DNA of 39,137 nt. Source: Gammaproteobacteria bacterium (lineage in GTDB: Bacteria > Pseudomonadota > Gammaproteobacteria > Ga0077554 > Ga007554). Shown piece by piece: positions 17,413-25,258 of the stretch (its first letter is position 1; each line of letters starts with the position of its first letter). The translations under genes and the position numbers were made by a program. The stretch spans positions 46,314 to 85,450 of the forward strand of contig JAHFRW010000004.1 in the NCBI GenBank assembly GCA_023266055.1, written 5' to 3'. Below the pieces are notes generated by a model that was not told where the DNA came from, did no database searches, and saw only the letters and a program-made list of their open reading frames with translations.

Positions 17413-18789
17413 ATGACGACGACAACCGCTACATCACACGACTTCGTCGTGGTTTACTACATCGGCAACCGCAAAACCGGCACATTGCATATCATCACCC
17501 GCAAAAATGGCATAACAACCCTCGAACATTTTCCAGCCGCACCTGACACCGGTCTGGAAAAGATGCGCAAACCGATACTGGTAGGCATGACAGCCGAGCG
17601 GAATGTTGTGTTGCTCAACCCCGTCACACGGGAAACGCATATCGAAACCGCGTTTCCTCTCGATGGTTTCCCGGCACATCTCTATGCTGACCCGTATTCC
17701 AATCGCGACTGGTTCATGAACGACGGCGACAAGGACACCGGCAATGACACCTTGAATTGTGGTAACAAGGGCTCATCCGTCACCGTCATCGCCAACACCA
17801 CCAGTCGCTTGAATGTACAGCACCTCAACACGCTGTGTGTCGGACGCGGCCATCACCAGACAGCATTTACCGCGCCCTCTCCCGCTGCACCTGACATGCC
17901 ACGTCGCGCCTATATCAGCAACCTTAACGATGGTACGATTTCCGTGATCGGTAACGATGAAAAAGAGGCGGACACTGATCTGAAGTTGCTTGCCACCATT
18001 AACCTCTGTGAGCCTGAACGGGAAGACGGTGCCGCCGACAAAATACCGACCGCCAGGGATGGCGGTCGCTTCCAGCATCCTGCTTCTGGCGACACTCGTA
18101 CCTCCATGCACAGCGGAAGTGCTGAAAATGCAGGAGCAACTTTCCAGCCCAACAGCGCCTTCCCGCACGGCCTGGCTTATTCATCGGTTACCGGAGAACT
18201 GTACAATCTCAACAGTGGGTATGGCACGCTCGCTATCATTAACCCGTTGACCCATGCCATCGAGGCGCGCATGCCGCTCAAGGGTTACAGCAATCTGTTT
18301 TCCGTACCGGGTCAACAAAGTGGCCGTTACCTCATCGCGCGCGGCGCCGACCGGAAAACCGATGCCAACCACGTCATCGCCAAAATCGCCGTGCTGGATA
18401 CCACGACCAAAAGCGTGGTGGATCATCTTGATCTGCCCGATATCTACTTCGGAAAATATTACTTCAACGCCGAAGCCACCAAACTCTACATGACCACCGG
18501 CAGCTCCGGCAGCCCGGAGCAACAAGCCAATATCAAAGCTGATGTACTGCTGGCATTTGATCTCACTGCGTTGCCCACGCTGCGCCTGATACAGGAAATA
18601 AAAACCGGCCCAGCCGGATCAGTGGCTTTCCTGGAAAAGAACGGCGTCACGGAGCGGGTCTTTTCATCCAATGCCGAAGCAGGATCGCTGGTCGTCATTG
18701 ACGGCAAGAGCGATGCCATACTGGAAACCATCGCCGTCACCGAAGGTGCATCCCATGCACGGGTCTGGATGCTGGGCGGCCGGGCGTAA
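17413..18789 (+). CDS. YncE-like beta-propeller protein, cytoplasmic
   Basis: A 458-residue protein made of repeated blade-like units such as RRAYISNLNDGTISVIGN, GELYNLNSGYGTLAIINPLTHAIEARMPL and SLVVIDGKSDAILETIAV, typical of YVTN/YncE seven-bladed propellers. Unlike most exported family members, no signal peptide or heme motif is visible. The middle (about residues 195-250) holds an insertion rich in Ser, Asp and Gly without blade pattern. It starts 25 bases after the SDR gene and is closed by a 12-bp hairpin, so the two probably form a transcription unit. Function is unknown; a binding scaffold is possible. Confidence 0.7.
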   Translation: MTTTTATSHDFVVVYYIGNRKTGTLHIITRKNGITTLEHFPAAPDTGLEKMRKPILVGMTAERNVVLLNPVTRETHIETAFPLDGFPAHLYADPYSNRDWFMNDGDKDTGNDTLNCGNKGSSVTVIANTTSRLNVQHLNTLCVGRGHHQTAFTAPSPAAPDMPRRAYISNLNDGTISVIGNDEKEADTDLKLLATINLCEPEREDGAADKIPTARDGGRFQHPASGDTRTSMHSGSAENAGATFQPNSAFPHGLAYSSVTGELYNLNSGYGTLAIINPLTHAIEARMPLKGYSNLFSVPGQQSGRYLIARGADRKTDANHVIAKIAVLDTTTKSVVDHLDLPDIYFGKYYFNAEATKLYMTTGSSGSPEQQANIKADVLLAFDLTALPTLRLIQEIKTGPAGSVAFLEKNGVTERVFSSNAEAGSLVVIDGKSDAILETIAVTEGASHARVWMLGGRA

Positions 18790-18840
18790 TAAGTCCAGCC
18801 ACATGCTACCGCTTTAGTATATATTCATCAGCAAGTAAAT

Positions 18841-18873
18841 CCGGGTGTAGAGAGCCATGCGCTCTACACCCGG
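18841..18873. terminator. Strong hairpin after beta-propeller gene
   Basis: CCGGGTGTAGAG (18841-18852) pairs perfectly with CTCTACACCCGG (18862-18873) around a 9-base loop. There is no T-run, but its position 50 bases after the stop and its strength suggest a transcript end separating this unit from the RiPP operon. Confidence 0.65.
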
Positions 18874-19188
18874 AAACATACTGTATTATGAATCTCACCT
18901 ATGCTCAATAAACCCACAGCCCTGCGGCACCCCCTATCTATTTTTATTCCTGAGTCAGCCTCCCACTAGAACACTGCTTGCAGAATCACCGTGCTTGCTT
19001 CCCTATTTATCTCTTTATTTTATGTGCCATGTATCCAACCTGTAACTTCCCAGAGCGTAGTCTGGATCATGTGGGGAATTTTGGCACGATACCACACACC
19101 GTCTCCACTAAATAAAGAACTCTAACCTTTTAGTGAATACGGTGAAATAAATGTGTCGGGTAATCATCACCAAAAAAGGAGTTTTATC
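18874..19188. other. Leader region of the RiPP operon
   Basis: About 315 bases from the hairpin to the precursor ATG with no credible ORF. It contains the 21-base motif shared with the protease promoter region (19027-19047) and ends in AAAGGAG seven bases before ATG 19189. No convincing -35/-10 pair was found, so control by an activator or an alternative sigma factor is possible. Confidence 0.4.
19027..19047 (+). promoter_or_regulatory. Shared upstream motif, copy 1
   Basis: CCATGTATCCAA followed by two variable bases and TGTAACT. The same motif occurs upstream of the serine protease gene at 24005-24025 with 19 of 21 identical bases. It ends about 141 bases before the precursor start. A regulator-binding site is inferred; no binding protein is known. 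Confidence 0.5.
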
Positions 19189-19419
19189 ATGACTGAAAAA
19201 GTACGTGGTTCCGATCAATTGAAACTGAATTGCTCCAGCTTTTCGGCCTTGACACAGGAGGAGCTGATGCAAGTCGCAGGCGGTCTGCACAGTGGGGGCG
19301 GTTTGTTTATGCGGCCTTTTCCACAAGGGATACCCTGGCCAGACCTGTTCATAAACCTGCCGCAGTTTAATCAGGTTAATCCAGTCATTAACGTCGGATT
19401 GACCAAGGGTGGATTTTAA
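19189..19419 (+). CDS. RiPP precursor peptide with double-glycine leader
   Basis: A 76-residue precursor. Residues 1-32 form a leader ending LTQEELMQVAGG, the classic double-glycine signal cut by C39 peptidases. The 44-residue core has no cysteine and is rich in aromatic-X-polar triplets: FMR (40-42), FPQ (44-46), WPD (50-52), FIN (54-56) and FNQ (60-62), with several prolines and a C-terminal TKGGF. Such triplets are the substrates of cyclophane-forming radical SAM enzymes. AAAGGAG lies seven bases before the ATG; an in-frame GTG at 19153 is an unlikely start. The maturase, adaptor and exporter genes follow on the same strand. Confidence 0.85.
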   Translation: MTEKVRGSDQLKLNCSSFSALTQEELMQVAGGLHSGGGLFMRPFPQGIPWPDLFINLPQFNQVNPVINVGLTKGGF

Positions 19420-19471
19420 ACTCACCGTAAGCTGCAACAAAATGTAATGCCTTGACCAGGAGGAAAACACC

Positions 19472-20554
19472 ATGAAATCGACAGAACAGACTCGCATTGT
19501 GCAGATACATCCGACACGTCGGTGTAATTTACGCTGTCGTCATTGCTATTCCTCCTCGTCACCTCAGGAGCGCGACATGCTTGATGCCGCGCTCCTTTTT
19601 GATGCCATCACGGACACTGCTGCTCTCGGCTACGACTGGGTCAGTTTTTCCGGTGGAGAACCCCTGCTCTATCGCCCCTTGCCGCAATTGCTGCGTCATA
19701 CCCAATCACTGGGCCTGCATACTGCCTTGGCTACCAATGGCATGCTCTTGAATGAGCGTCATTTAGATGCCATTACACCTTTCATTGATTTAATTGCCAT
19801 CAGTATCGACGGCATTCCTGAATCTCACAATAATATTCGTGCACATGAACATGCTTTTTCAAGCATGGCGTCAAATCTAGATAACCTGCGTGAGCGCGGC
19901 ATAAAGTTTGGATTTATTTTTACGCTCACCCAACACAACCTGCACGAACTCCAATGGGTCGCCGATTTTGCTCTCGATCAAGGCGCAAAATTGCTGCAAA
20001 TACACCCTCTGGATGAAGTTGGACACGCCATTGAACACATGATTGGTGAAACGCCCGATCATGTTGAAAGTGCTTACGCCTGGTTACTCGGCCAACAAAT
20101 TCAACGAACCTCTGAAGAACGCCTTGCCGTTCAGGTTGATTTGGTATTCAGTGATCACCTTAAAGCGTATCCGGAATTATTTTATGCGGGTGAAATGCTG
20201 CCAGAGGAAGACGTGTGCCTGGCTAATCTGTTATCACCACTAATAATAGAAGCCGATGGCACGGTCGTGCCATTGCAATATGGGTTCCCGCGCAATTATG
20301 CATTAGGTAACCTGGCCAGTACGCGCCTGCATACCATGGCGGATACCTGGCGAAAAAATACCAGGACATCATTCCACGCACTTTGCCGGGCCGCCTACGA
20401 ACAGGTGACAAATACGTCATCGTCACGTTTCGTCAGCTGGTACGATACTGTCGCCAGGTTAGGCCGGTCTTTATCCAGTCCAGCCATTGACTACCATAGC
20501 ATTCATGTACCGGTGCAACGACCCGTGTCTTTTATGCAGACAAATAACCGGTAA
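19472..20554 (+). CDS. Radical SAM peptide maturase
   Basis: A 360-residue radical SAM enzyme that probably modifies the upstream precursor. C18-x3-C22-x2-C25 (CNLRCRHC) binds the 4Fe-4S cluster; GGEPLLY (61-67) and the SID strand (111-113) complete the core. The C-terminal part has only Cys249 and Cys305 around an ADGTVVPLQYG...LGN segment, resembling a reduced SPASM/twitch domain. CAGGAGG lies eight bases before ATG 19472 and the stop is seven bases before the adaptor gene. Cyclophane (C-C) cross-linking is inferred from the core motifs; other carbon-carbon or epimerase chemistry is not excluded. Confidence 0.85.
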   Translation: MKSTEQTRIVQIHPTRRCNLRCRHCYSSSSPQERDMLDAALLFDAITDTAALGYDWVSFSGGEPLLYRPLPQLLRHTQSLGLHTALATNGMLLNERHLDAITPFIDLIAISIDGIPESHNNIRAHEHAFSSMASNLDNLRERGIKFGFIFTLTQHNLHELQWVADFALDQGAKLLQIHPLDEVGHAIEHMIGETPDHVESAYAWLLGQQIQRTSEERLAVQVDLVFSDHLKAYPELFYAGEMLPEEDVCLANLLSPLIIEADGTVVPLQYGFPRNYALGNLASTRLHTMADTWRKNTRTSFHALCRAAYEQVTNTSSSRFVSWYDTVARLGRSLSSPAIDYHSIHVPVQRPVSFMQTNNR

Positions 20555-20561
20555 CTGATTT

Positions 20562-21803
20562 ATGCGCACGGGTTTATTTCGCCAGGAGGTGTTACAACGG
20601 CCAGACAGCGCTGCCTTGGGGCAGGTAACGCTGACCACGCCCCCCTCTACAACACTCCTGATCATGGTTGCCACAGCCATTGCGATGATGTTGATCACAT
20701 TCGCGATATGGGGTGAATATACGCGCAAGGTTCATGTCACAGGATTTTTAGCGCCTGACAAAGGTCTCATCAAAGTATCGCCACCCATGGCAGGCACACT
20801 GATTGAAAAGCATGTCAAGGAAGGCCAGCAGGTAAAACAAGGCGATGTGCTATTCGTTCTCTCTACGGATCGTAGCACACCGATGATCACCAACACTCAG
20901 GTAGCGACGCTTCAACAACTGAACGAACGACGCAGCAGTTACGAATCTGAACGAGCCACGCAGCATAACATCGACAAGCTACAGCAAAACGGCTTGAAGG
21001 CGCGTATCGAGGCAAGCATTCATGAAATAGCGCTCCTCGATGCTGAACTGAAAACACAAACAACGCGTCTTGAAAGTGCGGAACAAACCGCCACCCGATT
21101 CGCTGAACTGGCCAGAAAACAATACATCCCCACTCTTCAGGCACAGCAAAAATACGAAGAAATGCTTGAACAGCGTGCGCGTCTTCAGGAAATGGAGCGG
21201 CGCCGTGCCAATCTTGTCGAGCAACGCACCACACTGAATGTCGAATTGGAATCCAGCGCATTGCGTGCCAGTGTACAACGTACTGAAATTGAACGTAATC
21301 TCGCCATACTGGAACAAGAACGCGTGGGTATGGAATCACAGCGGCTGGTGACCATTACCGCTCCCGCAGATGGGCAAGTCACGGCGATTGTTGCAGAGCA
21401 AGGGCAATATACACTGGCAGCCACACCGCTGCTGACGATCCTGCCAAAAGATGCAACCCTGCAGGCACAACTTCTAGTGCCAAGTCGGGCAATTGGATTC
21501 ATTGCACCCCAGCAAACTGTCGCCTTACGTTACCAGGCATTTCCTTATCAACATTTTGGCAATCATCCGGGCCGCGTAGTCGAAATATCAAAAACGCTGA
21601 TGGCGCCCACTGAAACCACTCTCGCCGTTCAGGAACCGGTATACCGTATCACCGTCGCCCTGGATGCGCAAACAGTGCGTGCCCAGGACAAAAATATGCC
21701 ACTGCAAGCGGGCATGTTGCTGGATGCGGATGTATGGCTGGAACGACGCTCTATCATTCAATGGATATTCGCCCCTCTTTACACCTTGAGCGGAAAGATC
21801 TGA
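20562..21803 (+). CDS. HlyD-family membrane fusion protein
   Basis: Periplasmic adaptor linking an inner-membrane ABC exporter to an outer-membrane channel. One transmembrane helix (TTLLIMVATAIAMMLITFAIWGEY, about residues 29-52) is followed by a lipoyl half-motif (GLIKVSPPMAGTLIEKHVKEGQQVKQGDVLFVL), long coiled-coil arms (about 110-250), the second lipoyl half (VTITAPADGQVTAIVAEQGQYTLAATPLLTILP) and a beta-barrel. 413 residues, normal for bacteriocin exporters. It starts seven bases after the maturase and ends two bases before the exporter start. No TolC-like gene is in the window. Confidence 0.93.
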   Translation: MRTGLFRQEVLQRPDSAALGQVTLTTPPSTTLLIMVATAIAMMLITFAIWGEYTRKVHVTGFLAPDKGLIKVSPPMAGTLIEKHVKEGQQVKQGDVLFVLSTDRSTPMITNTQVATLQQLNERRSSYESERATQHNIDKLQQNGLKARIEASIHEIALLDAELKTQTTRLESAEQTATRFAELARKQYIPTLQAQQKYEEMLEQRARLQEMERRRANLVEQRTTLNVELESSALRASVQRTEIERNLAILEQERVGMESQRLVTITAPADGQVTAIVAEQGQYTLAATPLLTILPKDATLQAQLLVPSRAIGFIAPQQTVALRYQAFPYQHFGNHPGRVVEISKTLMAPTETTLAVQEPVYRITVALDAQTVRAQDKNMPLQAGMLLDADVWLERRSIIQWIFAPLYTLSGKI

Positions 21804-21805
21804 AC

Positions 21806-23938
21806 ATGCAACTTAACACGACCTTGCAATTGGGCCTGCGTAAACGTATCCCCATCATTTTGCAAACGGAAACAACCGAATGTGGCGTTGCCTGCCTGGC
21901 AATGTGTGCCGCCTATTATGGACATAAAATTGATCTGGCCAGCTTACGCAATCGCTTTTCCGCCTCGCTACGCGGTACTACACTACAGGATCTTACCTGT
22001 ATCGCGGATTTTTTATCCCTGTCTTCCCGTCCGGTAAAGCTGGAATTAACTGACTTGAAAAAATTACACTGCCCGGCGATTCTACATTGGGATATGAATC
22101 ATTTTGTCGTGCTTGTTAAAGCACACTCAGATCACATCACAATTCACGACCCAGCCCATGGACGTCGTATTCTATCCATACAGGAAGTCTCTTCCCACTT
22201 CACGGGTGTAGCTCTGGAGCTATCACCCGATGAAGGTTTTGAACCACGATGTGAGCAACGTAGCATTTCCCTGCGACACCTGATTGGACGTTTACAAGGC
22301 TGGCAGAACGCGCTAACGAAAATCGTGGCATTGGCCTTTTCACTGGAAATTTTTGGCCTGGCCAGCCCGCTGTTCATGCAATGGGTCGTCGACAGCGCCA
22401 TTGTCTCAGCCGACAAGGATTTATTGACCGTACTTGCCGTGGGATTTTTATTGCTCGCCTTGATTCAGGTAGGCATGAGCGCACTACGCTCATGGTTATT
22501 GATGGCCTTGAGTGCGCAGCTTAATACTCAATTGATCGCCAGACTGTTCGGACATTTGCTGCAACTTCCCATCGGATTCTTCGTAAAACGTCATCTGGGT
22601 GATGTAGTATCACGTTTTGAGTCGTTAACTCAAATTCAACGCACGCTCACCGGCAGCTTTCTCGAAGCACTCATTGATGGCGTAATGGCCATTGCGATCC
22701 TGATCATGATGCTCATATACAGCCCCCTGCTAACGTTGATCGTCATCATCGCAGCGCTGTGCTATGGCACACTCCGCCTGATTTTCTATCGCCCATTGAG
22801 ACAGGCTGAAGAAGAACACATCGTGCGTGGTGCGAAGCAGCAATCCTATTTCCTGGAAAGCGTACGTGCCGTACAAAGCATCAAGTTACTCAATGGACAG
22901 CCGCAACGCCATACCCAATATCAGCACCTGACTGTTGACCATATGAATGCCGCCGTGCGTGTTCAACGCCTTGCCATCATGTTTAAGGCATTCAACGGCA
23001 GCCTGTTCGGAATTGAAAATATTGCAGTGATCTGGTTAGGTGCGAGCCTGGTCCTGGAAGGTGGATTTTCAATAGGTATGTTATTCGCCTTCATTGCCTA
23101 TAAACAAATTTTCATCACACGCATTGTCAGTGTCATCGAAAAAAGTGTGGAAATGACCATGCTGGGACTGCATGCCGAACGCGTAGCTGATATCGCACAA
23201 ACCGACCCTGAAAACTCCGGCCCCGGTGCCGGCCTGGGTACTGCCATTCCACAGCACTTTGATATCGAAATGCGCAATGTCGATTTTCGATACTCCACAA
23301 CTGACCCATACACATTACGTAATGTGAATATGCGCATCGAACAGGGGGAATCCGTGGCTATCATCGGCCCATCAGGATGCGGAAAAACCACGTTACTGAA
23401 ACTCATTCTTGGGATTTTCCCGCCGGATACCGGCGAGATATGTATCGGAGGAAGCAACATTCGACATTTGGATGCCAAACAGTATCGTTCTCTGGTAGGT
23501 ACTGTAATGCAGGACGATCACTTGCTCACTGGCTCTATCACTGACAACATCTGCTTCTTTGCGGAACATCCCGATCACGAACACATCATGCGTTGCGCGG
23601 CGCTTGCGGCAGTTCATGATGACATTCTCACCATGCCCATGGGTTATCACACCATGATTGGCGACATGGGTTCGGTGCTCTCTGGCGGACAAAAGCAACG
23701 TCTTCTATTGGCACGCGCCCTGTATAAACGTCCGCATATTCTGGTGCTCGACGAGGCGACCAGCCATCTCGATATCGCACGTGAAAAACACGTGAATCAT
23801 GCCATTCGCGATTTAAATCTCACCCGCATCATCGTCGCCCACCGCCCGGAAACTATTGCCAGCGCCGACCGTGTCATCGATCTGTCTGCCGCCAATACAA
23901 ACCCGACCAAGACGTATTCCGTGTGCTCGGCCGCTTGA
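21806..23938 (+). CDS. C39 peptidase-containing ABC exporter (PCAT)
   Basis: Cleaves the double-glycine leader and exports the mature peptide. The N-terminal C39 domain shows the catalytic Cys26 in TECGVACLAM, the oxyanion Gln20, the His in MNHFVVLVKA and the Asp in IHDPAHG. A six-helix membrane domain is followed by the ATPase: Walker A GPSGCGKTT, signature LSGGQKQR, Walker B ILVLDEATS and the His switch IVAHRPET. 710 residues, full length. The start at 21806 lies two bases after the adaptor stop; the upstream open frame overlaps the adaptor gene and is not family sequence. Confidence 0.95.
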   Translation: MQLNTTLQLGLRKRIPIILQTETTECGVACLAMCAAYYGHKIDLASLRNRFSASLRGTTLQDLTCIADFLSLSSRPVKLELTDLKKLHCPAILHWDMNHFVVLVKAHSDHITIHDPAHGRRILSIQEVSSHFTGVALELSPDEGFEPRCEQRSISLRHLIGRLQGWQNALTKIVALAFSLEIFGLASPLFMQWVVDSAIVSADKDLLTVLAVGFLLLALIQVGMSALRSWLLMALSAQLNTQLIARLFGHLLQLPIGFFVKRHLGDVVSRFESLTQIQRTLTGSFLEALIDGVMAIAILIMMLIYSPLLTLIVIIAALCYGTLRLIFYRPLRQAEEEHIVRGAKQQSYFLESVRAVQSIKLLNGQPQRHTQYQHLTVDHMNAAVRVQRLAIMFKAFNGSLFGIENIAVIWLGASLVLEGGFSIGMLFAFIAYKQIFITRIVSVIEKSVEMTMLGLHAERVADIAQTDPENSGPGAGLGTAIPQHFDIEMRNVDFRYSTTDPYTLRNVNMRIEQGESVAIIGPSGCGKTTLLKLILGIFPPDTGEICIGGSNIRHLDAKQYRSLVGTVMQDDHLLTGSITDNICFFAEHPDHEHIMRCAALAAVHDDILTMPMGYHTMIGDMGSVLSGGQKQRLLLARALYKRPHILVLDEATSHLDIAREKHVNHAIRDLNLTRIIVAHRPETIASADRVIDLSAANTNPTKTYSVCSAA

Positions 23939-24004
23939 AATAACAGGCCTCGTTCTCCGACTCATCAAGCTACAGGTTTGCTCTGTTTTTGATTACCTCT
24001 TTTC

Positions 24005-24025
24005 CCATGTATCCAATATGTAACT
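24005..24025 (+). promoter_or_regulatory. Shared upstream motif, copy 2
   Basis: CCATGTATCCAA, two variable bases, then TGTAACT, matching the copy upstream of the RiPP precursor at 19 of 21 positions. It lies about 50 bases before the candidate -35 element of the protease gene, a typical place for an activator site. Confidence 0.5.
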
Positions 24026-24074
24026 CCATCACTGTTATTTTGCGCTGGCGTGACGTTCGAGTGCCCGCAGGACT

Positions 24075-24104
24075 TTGACTTCACGAAACACTGATGATTA
24101 ATAT
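24075..24104 (+). promoter_or_regulatory. Candidate sigma-70 promoter of the protease gene
   Basis: TTGACT (24075-24080), an 18-base spacer and TAATAT (24099-24104). Transcription would start near 24111, about 24 bases before the ATG. It is the best-formed promoter I see in the accessory regions. Confidence 0.6.
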
Positions 24105-24134
24105 TTAATCTAATCGCGGAAAAGGAGATCTATC

Positions 24135-25193
24135 ATGAAAAAGTCTGTATTGACTCATGCTGCGTTAGGAGTGGCAATGGTGTTTACCTTGACACTCAAC
24201 ACAGTCGTGCATGCCGCACCCCCAGGAGGAAAATTCACCAAACAACCCGTGGCAACCCAGTTTGATCGTTCATTGAACTATGTGCCACCGGAACAACTGC
24301 CGATAGTGGATAGAGCCGCAGGATTGAGCGAAATGGAAATGCGTCAGCGCATGACGGCCGTTGCTGTGACTCCGGAAGGAGAAACCTACCAGGCGGAAGT
24401 TACGGCGGAAGACATGGCAATCTTTGAAAATGCACTGTCTGAAATCTCGGAATCCTATCAGGGCAAAAAACGCGACACAAAAAAATCTCCTAGAAGAGGT
24501 GTTGCGCCGGAAGTCAATGCGACATCGAATGGTGTAAATGCGGAGTCCGTCATCGGCACCGATCAACGTGTGCAGGTGTTCTCCACTACGACTTATCCCT
24601 GGCGTGCCGTAGGACGGATCGCTGTCGGATGCACAGGTACGCTGATCGGCCCACGCCATGTTCTAACTGCGGGCCATTGCGTGTATAACATCGCAAACAA
24701 TCAGTGGTATTCCAACCTGAATTTCACTCCGGGGAAAAATGGCAACAGCAATCCTTATGGTACAATTGCCTGGTCATCTGCCATTACTACCACGGGCTGG
24801 ACCGTCAACCACGATCGCAATCATGACTATGCCATGATCATTCTGGGGTCGCACATCGGCAACACAGTCGGCTGGCTCGGTTATGGTTACAACAACAGCC
24901 TGCCGTACTATACCGTCAATATTAACGGTTATCCTGGTGACAAACCCTTCGGCACCCTGTGGCATTCGAACTGTACCTTGGCTATCATACAGACTTATCG
25001 CCTCTACTATCCTTGTGATACTTATAACGGCATGAGCGGCAGTGGTGTATACGCCTATTTTCCTGCCACCAGTTCACGTATCATTTATGGCATCCATGCC
25101 TATGGTGTCGACTCAACCGGATATAATGGTGCGACACGGATCACCTCGGATGTCTATAGCCGCCTCAATAACTGGATCAGCGCCAATCCCTAA
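24135..25193 (+). CDS. Secreted V8/trypsin-like serine protease with propeptide
   Basis: A 352-residue exported S1-fold protease resembling glutamyl endopeptidases. A signal peptide (about 1-27, ending VVHAA) is followed by a propeptide of about 100 residues ending in a basic stretch (KKRDTKKSPRR, 111-121), then the catalytic domain. Catalytic residues are His181 (LTAGHC), Asp231 (NHDYAMI) and Ser301 (GMSGSG); Cys166/Cys182 and Cys280/Cys294 are positioned as disulfides. GAAAAGGAG precedes the ATG, very like the site before the RiPP precursor. It follows the RiPP exporter by 196 bases and shares an upstream motif with that operon. Its target is unknown. Confidence 0.9.
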   Translation: MKKSVLTHAALGVAMVFTLTLNTVVHAAPPGGKFTKQPVATQFDRSLNYVPPEQLPIVDRAAGLSEMEMRQRMTAVAVTPEGETYQAEVTAEDMAIFENALSEISESYQGKKRDTKKSPRRGVAPEVNATSNGVNAESVIGTDQRVQVFSTTTYPWRAVGRIAVGCTGTLIGPRHVLTAGHCVYNIANNQWYSNLNFTPGKNGNSNPYGTIAWSSAITTTGWTVNHDRNHDYAMIILGSHIGNTVGWLGYGYNNSLPYYTVNINGYPGDKPFGTLWHSNCTLAIIQTYRLYYPCDTYNGMSGSGVYAYFPATSSRIIYGIHAYGVDSTGYNGATRITSDVYSRLNNWISANP

Positions 25194-25227
25194 TGATGCA
25201 GGGTACACTTAATTTTCCATGCCTCTC

Positions 25228-25257
25228 AACCGGGTTCTCATGGGCCCGGTTTTTTTT
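25228..25257 (+). terminator. Intrinsic terminator after the protease gene
   Basis: AACCGGG (25228-25234) pairs with CCCGGTT (25245-25251) around a 10-base loop and runs into eight Ts. It ends 34-64 bases after the protease stop. The next gene's longest possible frame runs through it, which argues that translation of that gene begins after the hairpin. Confidence 0.85.
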
Positions 25258-25258
25258 C

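Noticed and set aside
19070-19090. TGGCACG in the RiPP leader region as a possible sigma-54 promoter
   Set aside because: The expected GC of the -12 element is not at the right distance (CACA is found instead), so the match covers only the -24 half.
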